Shown piece after piece: positions 10,761-22,825 of a stretch of 64,000 nucleotides of DNA. This DNA comes from Trissonchulus latispiculum. Taxonomy: Eukaryota > Nematoda > Enoplea > Enoplida > Ironidae. Position numbers and translations under genes: made by a program. The stretch spans positions 30,805-94,804 of the forward strand of contig JASAND010028339.1 of assembly GCA_030248195.1 (NCBI GenBank), in the 5' to 3' direction. Numbering within the stretch: the first letter of the stretch is position 1; each line of letters begins with the position of its first letter. Under the pieces are notes generated by a model. That model was not told where the DNA came from. It saw nothing but the letters and a program-made list of their open reading frames with translations, and searched no databases.

Positions 10761-12944
10761 CGTATAAATATATAAAAATAAAGTATATATAGAGAATAAG
10801 TTATTAAGAATCAGTTAATAAAAAACACCGGTTCCAGCGTGAGGTAGGAAAGAAAGAGTATATATAAGTATTTATACAGGACATAAATTAGTAGAAAATG
10901 TTTAATAAATTAATAAATAAATGTGAAAAATCCGCCAGGGTTGGGCCAGCAACCATCATATCAACAGTGACTAATCAACTGTTACCAACAGGTATATATA
11001 TATAGATAATAATACACTCCATGGTATGTATGTATATATACGTATATGGTAGCTGCTTATAGAAATATATCAGTATATAAATATACACAATCGTCTGAAA
11101 TAGGCTTAATATAAGACTATATATATACAGCTAAATATACTGCTGCACTTCCCCAGTAAATCGTTTGCTAAGTAAATAGGCAAAAAAGGTTATATCCAAA
11201 AGTTAGCCAGTGATAACAGGTAACAGAGAATCAGGGTAAACAAACGGGTAACGGCAGGGAATAGGGGGCACTGACTAAAAGATGAACTTTAAAGCTTCCG
11301 TACAATAGTGAGAACAGTAAAAAATACGATCCATACGAAAGAGAAACAGGGGTCAGGTAAAAAGTTGTACTTTCCAATGGATTTGTACTTGAAGATGGCA
11401 ATTAAAGCTCAGAAGCCAGTACTAAACACTCGTAGATGGCAGTTAGTTAAGTTCTGATACTAAGTATATATGTAGCAAACATGAAGCAGATAGGCAGACG
11501 CAATAATGTTGAGCGAATACAGGTAGGTAAAAACCGTAACTAAAATACGGTATCACATATTATTGTCGCTGCGATGCTGCATGTCAGCACCATTTGCAGC
11601 ACACTTTTTCTGTGCTGCAATCAATGAGTGTTCACCCATACAGTCTGCGCCCGTACGGTACAGCATGACAGGCAATAATGCTCGAAGCTGATGGCTATTA
11701 CGTAACGTATACTGTTCCGATAAAGTGCATCCTTAGTCCATTAAATAGGGGGTTATTCGAGTAGTGCAGTTCACAATAAATATTGTCCAGCAATTTCCAA
11801 TAGCATACATCCATTATACGTTGGCAATATGCGTATAGGTATTAACGGTATTTACATAATCCAAGTGACGTAACAACAAGCAACAGTTAGCACTGTGGAA
11901 ACACTTCAAGTAAGAAATAAACAAACAAATTAAATAGAATTAATTAAATTAAATGTGATATAGCAATATATACCTATATTAGAACGTGTTATTCTACTGG
12001 AAAAAAGGTCCGTGTGAAGCCCCGTGAGTTGCAGTGAACAAGATTACATAAACCTGGCCTCCACGATTCAAAATTAAATTATTTGATTTTTTAAAATTTC
12101 ATATTCATTTAGAAAAAAGTCAAAATGTATATATTTGATAAAATACGATGAAGAAGAAGAGTAAGCCACTAGTAAGGACCAACTATATAACCAACTTTCT
12201 TGTTTTCAATATTCGTCTCCCAAACTTTGGCCGCTGAACAATCGTCGGTAGAAAGAACAAGTGCCGGCAAAAATTTCATTCATTCAGTGTTTGTTTCCAC
12301 AGTTGAGTTTTGGAAAAAAACCAGAATTTTGTTTCACAAAGCCACAGTGTGGTGAAATTGCGCAGCAAAATTGGAATTTGTAAACACTGGGATAGGAGGG
12401 GGGAAACTGGAACTGAAAGACAGGAGGAAGCTTCTTCAAAAGAACTCATTCAAAACTACGTTAACATGACTAGAAAGCAAATTTTAAATTCAAATTTATT
12501 TGAATTTTGATTTTTTGCACCTAGATACCTATATACACCAAGAGTTTACTACACGTCTGTTTATAACCCGTGGAGCATGATCAAGTAAAAAATGACAGAC
12601 TCAAAAATTATATACTGACAATTGACATATTATAATAATAATTATAATATAATATTATTATAATAATAATCTAATTTTCGTTGAAAAATAAAATATGATA
12701 AAAATAGCAAATTCACAGCATCGCTACACTGACTGAAAAAAGCTACAAAAATGAAAGTCACACAAAGTGAAAACTATATATATTTCTTCGCCTCTTATTG
12801 TAGTGTGCGAAACGATCACTTTGTGTCGAACTTTGTCGATTTTAAAACGAGAAAATTGTCAATTTCAACGAAGTTCTGCCACATTACAGAAGGAAAAGTG
12901 GCACACAAACATAGTGAATATATACATTTACATGTATGTGTGTG
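10761..12944. other. Intronic or 5' sequence without recognised features
   Basis: AT-rich sequence upstream of the candidate ATG exon. The only clear structure is a 10-bp-stem hairpin near 11592-11619 (ttgcagcaca / tgtgctgcaa). No promoter can be assigned with confidence. Confidence 0.4.
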
Positions 12945-12945
12945 T

Positions 12946-12946
12946 G

Positions 12947-13003
<57 letters not shown>
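12946..13003. repeat. (TA)n-(TG)n compound microsatellite
   Basis: About 10 TA units pass directly into about 19 TG units, a possible Z-DNA-forming tract. Confidence 0.95.
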
Positions 13004-13006
<3 letters not shown>

Positions 13007-13926
13007 GAATTGTAACTTGTACACACTCAGCAAAGGTCGTGTTTTCTGAATGTCAGTCAGGGTGTAAAAAGCAGTAAAAGTTAAACTGTACGTAGTAGTA
13101 AAGTGGTTGTTAATAGCTTCAGTTAACATCGCGCCGTCGGGCCAGTATAAAACGAATTTTTCCACCACACTGAGTTAAAATATATTGCAAATTTTTTGAT
13201 TTCTCGAAATTCTAGCTTTCTTCGACCTTTTTTTCCCTATTTCAAAGTCAGCCAGGGTGCAACCAAAAGATTTTTGCTGGAAAGATTTACTCAGGAGTGT
13301 CGGGGTGGTCCCTGATTATAAATCTTCGATTAGCTTTAGCTTTAGCTTGGTCAAGACTGAAGATTTGTAGCACTGGGAAGGAGCCAAAATTCAACCAGTT
13401 AAAGCATCAACGGCAAAACTGTAAAATTGTGAACTGTAAAACAACCTCAAGGATTCCCGAAACAAGACAAGCTTTCCACGAAATATTGATCCTGTTGTTC
13501 GTCTCTACAGGCCTTCAAAGGCTAATTTCGACATGTGTTGTTAAAACGTTGGAAAATGAACAGAAGAAACGCGTAAAGAATTGTGGCAGAAAAGATTCAG
13601 CACAAAAGTCTTCTATATTTTAATATATACCCTTCTGCATCCTCATGACGCTATTCCCAGCGTCAAATCGAAAAGAAAAGAAAAAGTTCTGATAACGAAC
13701 AGACATATATACAGAAAAAGTCTAGGTGGGTATGGTGTCTAGGTATTAGGTAATACTGGTCAGTGAAGTGCATAACAACGCATAACGCATACACTCCGCT
13801 CCGCACAGTGGTACATCTAATCATATACATACATTTTGCTAATTGAGAGCAAATATTGAACGAAGCAAAGGCTAGCGGAGAGTTAAGTTTCAGGAAATGC
13901 TAAAGGAAGCACCGGAGGGAAAGAAG

Positions 13927-14008
13927 TATATATATATTAATATATATATATATATATAATATTATATATACACATTATATATATATCATCATATATATAT
14001 ATATCATA
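13927..14008. repeat. Imperfect TA/TATC low-complexity tract
   Basis: TA repeats with ATC interruptions, directly abutting the left end of the large palindromic element at 14014. Confidence 0.85.
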
Positions 14009-14255
14009 TATCATCATCAGGTGATACTGCTGGCTAAAGCTTAACCTCCTGATTCCTGATTTTTTGACAAAGCTTTCCCATGTATATAGATATGGGCCCT
14101 CGCTGGTACGTACTGTATACCCAAAAACTCCATAGTTAATAACTACTCTACAAGCGAGGGGTATCAAACTTGTTGTCACGTCCCAAACCTGAAATCGCAC
14201 AAAACTAGTTTTGTGAGACTCAAACCTCACAAAACCCGTTCTGTGAGGCCTTGTC

Positions 14256-15862
14256 TCACAAAACTAAAGTCTGACCAAAAAATCTTGGAACCGAACAGTC
14301 AGCACCAGTCCTGAGTTATCCTTTGAAGGTAGCCTATATAAAGTATATATTTTTAGAATCCTCAGGAGGAGGAGATTCCGATAAACCCATCATATCCGGT
14401 CTATATCCGGTTACCGGATACTAAATCGATAAAAACGCTTCAGATTCGGAAGAAAAATGCCAATTAATTCATACTCTAGTATATTGGTCCTTGGCTCAAA
14501 ACATTTCCGAAAATCGGGTCACATCCGGTCCATGTCCGGTAACCGGATGCACAGGTCACAAAAACTGTACAGCAAGATGGGTAGATCGTACAGTTTCACT
14601 GATTGGATTTTTGGATTCCTCGGGTCGAAATTAGTCTGTATCCAAAATTTTGTCCGGTTTGGACCAAAATTGCGTGATCTATGGTCGTATCCGGTTCGCA
14701 AAAAACCGGAAAAACCGGTTTTTCCGGCCTGGTGCTCGGAATCGCGGATTAAAAATGTTCCCTTTGGGCACAATGAATGTTTGGGAGGCTACTTTCATTT
14801 TACCGGTGTCAAAGCAATCGAATATCCGGTCCATTTCCGGTTCTGTGCTTTGAAATATGAGATTTCATGGGCTATTATCTCAGTATCCGGTTGGTCCGGC
14901 AGTCAAATTATTGCATTAAAATTATATTTGGTCTATCCCTAACCAACACCAACCTCAAATTACTTCATATCTGCTGTAAATTTTGAATGGCAGCGTTTTA
15001 AAAATGGGTGATTTTTGTTTGTTTTGTCTAATTGTTAAACCGGACATGAGATTTGATCACAAACGCTTAGCTTTGGCGCATGCAATATAACCTATTTTTG
15101 AACCATTTTTAAAACGCTGCCATTCAAAATTTACAGCAGATATGAAGTAATTTGAGGTTAGTGTTGGTTAGGGATAGACCAAATATAATTTTAATGCAAT
15201 AATTTGACTTCCGGACCAACCGGATACTGAGATAATAGCACATGAAATCTCAAATTTCAAAGCTCAGAACCGGAAATGGACCGGATATTCGATTGCTTTG
15301 ACACCGGTAAAATGAAAGGAGCCTCCCAAACATTCATTGTGCCCAAAGGGAACATTTTTAATCCGCGATTCCGAGCACCAGGCCGGAAAAACCGGTTTTT
15401 CCGGTTTTTTGCGAACCGGATACGACCATAGATCACGCAATTTTGGTCCAAACCGGACAAAATTTTGGATACAGACTAATTTCGACCCGAGGAATCCAAA
15501 AATCCAATCAGCGAAACTGTACGACCTACCCATCTTGCTGTACAGTTTTTGTGACCTGTGCATCCGGTTACCGGACATGAACCGGATGTGACCCGATTTT
15601 CGGAAATGTTTTGAGCCAAGGACCAATATACTAGAGCATGAATTTATTAGCATTTTTCTTCCGAATCTGAAGCGTTTTTATCGATTTAGTATCCGGTAAC
15701 CGGATATAGACCGGATATGATGGGTTTATCGGAATCTCCTCCTCCTGAGGATTCTAAAAATATATACTTTATATAGGCTACCTTCAAAGGATAACTCAGC
15801 ACTAGTGCTGACTGTTCGGTTCCAAGATTTTTTGGTCAGACTTTAGTTCTGTGAGGTCGCTT
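14256..15862. repeat. Inner palindrome, ~750-bp arms
   Basis: The left arm (to about 15007) and right arm (from about 15105) are nearly identical inverses around a ~97-bp loop. The arms contain many ATCCGG and ACCGGA words and a block around the aaaaccggaaaaaccggttt sequence. Long open frames in the arms exist on both strands as mirror images and are best seen as repeat by-products. Confidence 0.85.
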
Positions 15863-16186
15863 GCCTCACAAAACCCGAAATGATTGCAGACTCAATATTA
15901 TATTGCTATTTTAAAAGATTTAAAAGTTTATTGATGTCTTATAATTCCATGACTTCCTGATTTTCAATGAAACTTTTCAACAACAAATTTCCATCAATAA
16001 AAAAGTAAAAATGGGGTCAAAAAATTTTTTGTCTCCGATTTTGCCGAAAAGGTACTCATAGGGGTTATTTGACCTGCTGAATCCGAATATGAAATCTGTT
16101 TTTCGATATGACGCTTCCTTCGCTCAGTATGCGCTTAAAACTGTCTTAAAGCTTTTTGGAGCTATCGCCATCCATACTTTGAAAAA

Positions 16187-16441
16187 TCAATCTAGCATTT
16201 CTAAACATTGGAGTATACTCACTGGCCTGTAATAAGTTTCAGCCGATTCTGCCACTGTAGTTTGGAGTAATGGGCTCGCATCTTCGAAATGGCACCAAAT
16301 AACAGCGGAAATATCGATAATGTAATCTAGCACTGCGAACGCAGGAATTAACGAAATCACGTCATTTTTACATAAGTTAAGACAGATACTTGGAGTATTA
16401 ATTGGAGCAAAGTTGGGTTCATTTGGTAAACCACAGCTCAT
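16187..16441 (-). CDS. Hypothetical 84-codon ORF inside a nested palindrome
   Basis: An ATG-initiated frame (MSCGLPNEPNFAPINTPSIC, then VISLIPAFAVLDYIIDISAV) ends in TGA. Codon use looks more coding-like than the neighbouring repeats, but no domain is recognisable. It lies between the inner inverted repeats of the 14.0-18.05 kb palindromic element, so it could be captured host sequence or a decayed transposon gene. Confidence 0.2.
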   Translation of the reverse strand: MSCGLPNEPNFAPINTPSICLNLCKNDVISLIPAFAVLDYIIDISAVIWCHFEDASPLLQTTVAESAETYYRPVSILQCLEMLD

Positions 16442-16514
16442 TAGACGTTAGTTAACCTCCACCCGTATATATAGACCTACAACACGCAATTTTTCGCACT
16501 TTGATCATATCGCA

Positions 16515-17174
16515 CAGAAAAGAAGGGTCTTTCCCATTATCCCCCCCCATAGCTTCGAAGAAGTGCCGAAGAAGCACAATTTGAGGGATTGACTTGAAAT
16601 TAGGTAGGGGTAAGTTTTCGGACCTGCTGATTTCAAAAATGCAAAAATTTTAAATTTTTAAAAAAACTTTAAAAATTTTTAAATTTTAGTTTGGTAAGGG
16701 GGGACCAAGGGGAACCGAAAAATTTTTTGAAAAATTTTCTGCTGAAAACTTGTTTACAGGGGTTTTCTGGGGCGCTGATCAAGAATCTGAAACCAGTTTT
16801 TCGATTCAGCTCTTCGTTAGCTTAATATAAGCTAAAGTTTTAAGCTTAAGATGTAAGCTTATCCTGAACTAACGAAAGCCTGAATCGAAAAACCGAGTTC
16901 AGATTCGTGATCAGCACCCCAGAAAACCCCTGTAAACAAGTTTTCAGCAAAAATTTTTTCAAAAAATTTTTCGGTTCCCCTTGGTCCCCCCTTGCCAAAC
17001 TAGAATTTTAAAATTTTTAAAATTTTTTTAAAAATTTAAAATTTTTGCATTTTTGAAATCAGCAGGTCCGAAAACCTACCCCTACCAAATTTCAAGTCAA
17101 TCATACAAATTGTGCTTCTTTGGCACTTCTTCAGAGCTATGGGGGGGGATAATGGGAAAGACCCGAAAAGAATA
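16515..17174. mobile_element. Fold-back element, family F, copy 1
   Basis: An inverted repeat over its full ~650 bp, starting with the agggtctttcccattatccc region and ending with its inverse. The centre has gctaaagttttaagcttaag. The organisation and centre match 30606-31211. Confidence 0.8.
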
Positions 17175-18204
17175 CAATGGTTTAGATATATATTATTTTA
17201 CACGATATCAAAGCACTATATGTCAGAACTATTTCTGGAAAATTTACACTAAACGTAATACTATTATATGGCAAAATACTAGCTAGCTTTTCCAACATCG
17301 AACTTTTAGTGAAATTCATAGCCCCCCCTCAATTAATTTAAACAAATATTTTAAGCATTTGACCTTACTTGTATGTACATTTATTTGACATTCAGTCAAA
17401 ATTTATATAAAAATTTAAATTAAATTTTATTTATATATTTTATTTATGTATAAATTCAATTGGTACTTTCCTTGATATATGGAAAACTTAATATCTCAGT
17501 AAATCAAATAACTAGAGTAGTAATTTGCAATTTTGGAACCAGTAAAAACATTCTTTTAAGAATTTGAATTGATGGAAATTTGTTGTCGGAAAGTTTCATT
17601 GAAAATCAGCAAGTCATGGAATTATAAGACATCAATAAACTTTTAAATCTTTTAAAATAGCATAAATAGCAATATAATATTGAGTTTGCAATCATTTCGG
17701 GTTTTGTGAGGAAATTGACCTCACAGAACTAGTTTTGTGAGAAATGGCATCACAGAACGGGTTTTGTGAGGCATGAACCTCACAGAACTAGTTTTGTGAG
17801 AAATGGCATCACAGAACGGGTTTTGTGAGGTTTGAGCCTCACAAAACTAGTTTTGTGCGATTTCGGGTTTGGGACGTGGCAACAAGTTTGATATCCCTTT
17901 GTCGCTCGCCTGTAGAGTAGTTATTAACTATGGAGTTTTTTGGTATACAGTATACGTACCAGCGAGGGCCCATATCTATATACATAGGAAAGCTTTGTCA
18001 AAAAATCAGGAATCAAGAGGTTAAGCTTTAGCCAGCAGTATCACCTGATGACGAGGGAAGGAGGTCCAGAAACAAAAGAAAAAGGGAGACATGGTATGAA
18101 GGAGTCGACACACACAAAGACAGGTAGGTATAGGAGGGAACGTTGCATGGCAACCCCCATATTCACATGTATAGCCCACCTACATACAGTATATATAATA
18201 GTGC

Positions 18205-18238
<34 letters not shown>
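18205..18238. repeat. (TA)n microsatellite
   Basis: About 17 TA units just beyond the large palindrome. Confidence 0.9.
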
Positions 18239-18240
<2 letters not shown>

Positions 18241-19785
18241 GGAAAAGCATGTATGATATAGGAAAAAAGGTATATCCTAGAGTAGCAGACGACGAAAAAG
18301 CGTCTTAGATTAGCACAGAAGTAGAGATTAAAAGAAAAAGAACCTATGCACGCAGCTTCCTACGCAAAATCGACAAGTCTATGATAGAAAAACGAGACAG
18401 CACAGGAATCCAAGATTATCCTATACGTAGTATACCCAAATTAGAGTGAGAAAGAAAGATTATAGGAGAAGAAAAGGTAACTCGTAAGCCCCGCGTAAGC
18501 CCTAAACTATGTTCCTATTTGTCATTAGTTCTTCAATTTAATAGGCACTGCGTATATCCTGCCAACTGACAGGAGCTAGTAGTACATACAGAGATACCTA
18601 TGAATAGAGGGGACCAGAGCGCCCAAATAGACATAACCATAACTTGGTAAACACGTCTGAACCGGTATAGGTCGCTCAGGAACAACGGAAAGAAAGCACC
18701 GAGAGCCAAGCTCAAACCTAGGAAGCCAAGAAGAGAAAGCGAGAAAGCCTACTTAGCCTAAACCTACAGCACATGAAGTAGAATATACCCCCTTCCAAGT
18801 TCTGAATTCTACACTAAACATTGTATATAGGTACGTATACGCATATATATATATATGCGTTCTAACAGGAGCCAATATGGATAATACGTATGTGTATAGA
18901 ACTAAAATAGCCAAACATGATTCATCCCCCCCCTTGCATTAAAAGTCCTACGTATAAAATACAGCACACACAGCACAGAATGAGAGAGAGAGAGCCAAAG
19001 CCAAACAGCACAGCACCAGACTTGAAGCACAGAACAGCACATAGAGAGGGAGAGAAAAGCTAGAAGCAACCAACCTAGAAAGAAACTAGAGTAGAGGCTA
19101 GAAGAGAGAGAAGGGAGGGAGAGAGAGAAAAAGAAAGAGCACAGAGCACAGCACAGAAAACTGCAGCACAAAGAAAAAGACTCACAGACTCAAGACAAAA
19201 ACTAATGCTAAAAGGAGGATGGGTGCTTTTCAATTTCTCACTCTAGTCTGTATGTTAGGGTTAGGATATGAATGGGTATATAACACAAGTAGTGTCTTAT
19301 TATATATATTTATCCTATCTAGACGTGCACATTGCTTGCTGTTGACTCTAACGCTAGCAAGGAAGACTGAGTGGCTTCAAGAACAAGTAAGACAAAAATG
19401 AAAAGAAAAAAGAAATATATGTACGTATATATATCATGGAGAACTCGTGCCGTGCACAGCTAGCAAGCAACCGCAGTAAAACGCGGCCCATATATATTAC
19501 CGCACCTGTAAGGGAAAAGTTCAGACGAAATGCGTAGCTAATAGCTATATAATCAGCTAGCTGGTGGCTTCACCAATGAACATGCTGCAGGATTGTTCAG
19601 ATATATACGTAATGAAACTGTATCCATCCACTGTACTGTACAAGATATGTCAGATATAAGATATATATATAATACTGTAGAAATTACAGGATATATATAT
19701 GCTCTTCTGTTGCAAAAATACACCGTTCTTATATTACGAAAGTTGTTCAATTAGCCAAGAGCATTATACATTTAAAGCTTTTTAT
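18239..19785. other. No gene seen; purine-rich low-complexity tract
   Basis: From about 18960 to 19170 the plus strand is rich in AGCACAG and GAGAGA words, giving spurious open frames on the minus strand. The rest is ordinary AT-rich sequence. Confidence 0.5.
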
Positions 19786-20072
19786 TAGGGATACAGAGGG
19801 GGCCTGGCCCCGGTCCCGGTCCCGGTCCCCCGGGCTGGACCGGGAAATCGGCTAAACTTTTAGAAGCTTTTACTGTTATCTTACTATAATTCTGCAACTA
19901 TTCATGTCAAAAATGAATAAAAACAAAAAGATAATCACTTGGCTGAACGAAAACTATATTAATGTATACATACGTAGTGCTTTTTATCTGATTTTCGTGA
20001 TCAGTTAAAAATTTTAGAAATTGAGCTACTTTCTGCCTTTAAGGCCCTGGCCCCGGCCCCGGTGCATCTCTA
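19786..20072. mobile_element. hAT-type MITE with GGCCCC/GGTCCC arrays
   Basis: The left end TAGGGATACAGAGGGGGCC and right end GGTGCATCTCTA are diverged TIRs. The flanks ctttttat (19778-19785) and cgttttat (20073-20080) match at 7 of 8 bases, fitting an 8-bp target duplication. Subterminal tandem GGTCCC words are conspicuous on the left. Confidence 0.7.
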
Positions 20073-20281
20073 CGTTTTATAAATCCGGGTCCCAGTCTTA
20101 CTTAGATTCAAAATTTCAGTTTATCCAGTTGTTCAACATCAGCGAAAACCTATATGTACATCTTCACACCATGAATAATTGTGTTATTCAACTACCATTA
20201 ATTAACTTAATTAAGTACTTAACTTCAATTACGCAGAAATCATAAGACAGTTTTGAAGCTTCAACTGACGTTCGTATATCG

Positions 20282-20561
20282 TAGAGATGAGCATTTCGGC
20301 CCGTCGGCCCGGCCCGTCCCGTCGGAGCGGGCCGAAACGGGCCGGATCAACTCTAAAAAATGTTATAAAATCACTAAAACTAGCTACACATTTATTGATT
20401 CTGGTTATTTTATGGTAAAATTTAACATTTCGTAGCGCAATTTAGCCTCTCCATCTTGCATTGAAGCCTTTGAAATAATATTGTTAGTGAAACTTTGGAG
20501 TCTTTGTTTTGGAGGGCCAGGCCGGGCCGAGACGACAAAATCCGGCCCGTGCTCATCTCTA
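20282..20561. mobile_element. hAT-type MITE with GGCCCG arrays
   Basis: TIRs TAGAGATGAGCA and TGCTCATCTCTA bound 280 bp. Just inside are ggcccgtcggcccggcccgt on the left and gggccgagacg plus cggcccg on the right. The flanking octamers do not match clearly, so superfamily assignment rests on the termini alone. Confidence 0.7.
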
Positions 20562-20634
20562 GTTAGTACTGAACCGAACCTAGAAGTATATCCTACGTAC
20601 AATATATATATATATATATAACTGGGTTTACATT

Positions 20635-20860
20635 ACTGGGGGGGCGGGGGGGGGGCGCCCCCCCACTTTTCGGGTTCCCCCCCACTCGACCTCTTCCCCC
20701 CCCACTCCGCCCCACCCCCACTTTTTTGGGCTTCCCCCCCCCCACTCACCCTAAGGTGCCCAGAAAATGCTAAATTTTTAGGATTTTTGGTCAAAATTTT
20801 CAAAATTTCTCCCGCTTTTCGGGAGCTCCCAGCCCACTTTCAAAACCCTAAAAAAGCCAG
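20635..20860. repeat. G/C-homopolymer-rich repeat, copy 2
   Basis: It starts with runs of 7-10 G and C (ggggggcgccccccc), repeats a cccccactttttgggcttcc theme, then has ggtgcccagaaaatgc and tttttggtcaaaattttc. It ends 14 bp from the candidate splice donor at 20874. Confidence 0.6.
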
Positions 20861-20873
20861 ATATGTGACTTAC

Positions 20874-21210
20874 CTTTAACAGATGTAGGCCGCCTTTTAA
20901 CTGGGACTTCACCATCGGTGCATTCTGGTATCATAATCAGCAGTGACATTCGTTTGAGCATTGTCGATTGATCTGAACTACCGCAATTATCGGACGAATT
21001 GATGAAGTGCTCAACGAAATTCGGTTTCAAATCCAGAGAAGAATCATGCAATCGTTTCCGATTTCTTCGTCTCAGCAACGGACAACCGGAAAATTTCTGT
21101 CCTTTCAGTGTAGAAGAATCCGGAGGGCAGAAAAGTTTGCTGTCCTTGCTCAATTTCAAAGATGATGGTTCAACAGTCGCCAGGATTACGTAATAAAAAT
21201 AGTTTTTCGT
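20874..21210 (-). CDS. Unidentified coding exon inside the phosphatase intron
   Basis: An open frame of 112 codons runs from a possible acceptor (actaactgaaaatag, with a branch-point-like ctaac) to a strong donor (GTTAAAG then gtaagt). Segments include LRRRNRKRLHDSSLDLKPNF, FVEHFINSSDNCGSSDQST and EVPVKRRPTSVK. Balanced codon use and a consensus donor suggest real coding sequence, but I do not recognise the family. The donor is phase 1, the same as the rhodanese exon and the 10682 exon, so it could splice to 5597 as another alternative N-terminus. Its phase-0 acceptor cannot follow the 35548 exon. A G-rich repeat ends about 14 bp past the donor. Confidence 0.4.
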
Positions 21211-22774
21211 CTATTTTCAGTTAGTCCAAAAACAGGTAGATAGATAAATGTTAATCAGGTGTTGCATAATACGTATAAAATAAATAGGTATATACGAATA
21301 TTAATTAGTTCGGCTCAAACACGTCACGTTGGTACTTAAGGATTTTCTACCAAAAAACTGATATGTAATGTTGAGAGGAATTGAATCAAACCTGCTGGTA
21401 ATCGTTATCAATTGAACAGTAATTGACAAAATCGGAAATCACTGATATCATGTTGAGATCAATATTAGTTAGTTACAATTAAATAAATAGATTAAGTAAG
21501 CAATTACAGGGGAGAATTCAATAAAATCCTCCTGCGAAATGAGGTAGAATACTGGGGAGCAAGATATGTGCAAAAGATGTTGTAAAGGATTGCAAAAAAT
21601 TGCAATGCAGTAGAATGGTTTTCGGTCAAGTAGAGTTTATTAATTCCCGTTACGTAACACCCAAATACCACCGTCTAAAAATAGATAAAAACAAACTTTA
21701 CAGTATATATGTACACGTACGTACATAGGTATAGATATATATGGAAGTAGCAAACGGAAGGTATATATATAAAAAAAGTAAAAATTAATGAGGAAAACAA
21801 CAAATTAATCATGAACAGCACACAAAAATTCCTATTCATCAGAAGAAATGAAAACCAACGTGTAAAGTTGCCGACAGCTTCTCAAAAATTTTCCATTGCC
21901 AGAAACTGAAAAACAAATGACTCAACAAGTCGTGGCAAAGTTCCAGATAAGAAAACTTTCTGCTGATCACAGTGCTACAATAGGGAGAATCAGACAGAGC
22001 TTTTCGTGATTGGGAAAAAAACTTGTACATATATATATATATATATACCTAGACCCTGACAAGGGTAGGAGAATTCTCCGGGGGTTACCTTTACCTTTTT
22101 TACCTACATATATATCCACTTATAAGTCATAAACTGATTAATGTTACGTATTAAACGAACGCAATGCCCTGCCGTCGATAACTGATATAATATATGGACT
22201 TAGTTTTCTGCAAACTGATGGGAAAAGTGTAGAACTGTTGAAAAGGGATTCGCTTTTCACAATTTCATTTTTCACATATATATATACGTATATTACAAGT
22301 TTGACATGTTCTAGGAAGGAAGATCCTGGAAAGATATATAGAACGCGAGCAGCGAAACCAAAAAGCAAAAATCAAAATAAAAACAAATCGCCAAAAAATT
22401 GGTTAAATTAATTTGTTTGGCAATTGGAATAAAAGTTTTGAAGTTAAAACGTTGATGAGGGTACCCTTAGGTGTAAAACGTAGCTGCCTGGCTAGGAATC
22501 AGGCTTTGAAACACTATGATACAAGATAGAATACACATTTGTTGTACTTTACTTACACTAAAAAGTGATATGTAAACAATAAACAAGAATTTACATACGT
22601 ATACGCACATTTACTGTAGAGCGTCGGCGTCTTATATTCCAATTACTAGAAATGGAAAAAAACCAGAAATTTCTGGATACAACGGGCATCCAAGCAAAAA
22701 CTTTTTGTTAATCAGAAATTAGCGGAAAAAAGGGTGTGCAGGCAGAAGTGAAAAATGTCAATACAGTCGACAGT

Positions 22775-22776
<2 letters not shown>
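21211..22776. other. No gene or clear element seen
   Basis: AT-rich intronic sequence with short TA tracts. I saw no exon or long inverted repeat. Confidence 0.4.

Positions 22777-22820
<44 letters not shown>
22777..22820. repeat. (TA)n microsatellite
   Basis: About 22 TA units forming the left flank of the element that begins at 22821; matching TA sequence resumes at its right end. Confidence 0.95.

Positions 22821-22825
<5 letters not shown>

Larger units (their letters stand above)
15877..17700. repeat. Inner inverted repeat enclosing a fold-back core
   Basis: Arms of about 125 bp (15877-16000 and 17574-17700) are inverse copies containing cattgaaaatcaggaagtca-like sequence. They enclose a hypothetical ORF (16187-16441) and the smaller palindrome at 16515-17174. 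Confidence 0.8.
14014..18051. mobile_element. 4-kb nested palindromic element
   Basis: The outer arms (14014 to about 14255 and about 17800 to 18051) are inverse copies beginning TCATCAGGTGATACTGCTGG. Inside lie two further palindromes side by side: 14256-15862 and 15877-17700. The outer arms carry the perfect palindrome CACAAAACTAGTTTTGTG (14198-14215 and 17840-17857). In the right arm this region is tandemly expanded in units of about 60 bp. Confidence 0.85.

Noticed and set aside
14457..15653. Two long mirror-image open frames (161 and 129 codons) that look like one protein family
   Set aside because: They are the two arms of one palindrome read in opposite directions and are driven by ATCCGG repeats; no domain is seen.
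18902..19171. 89-codon minus-strand hydrophobic frame
   Set aside because: Its Ser/Leu/Cys composition comes from AGCACAG and GAGAGA low-complexity DNA.
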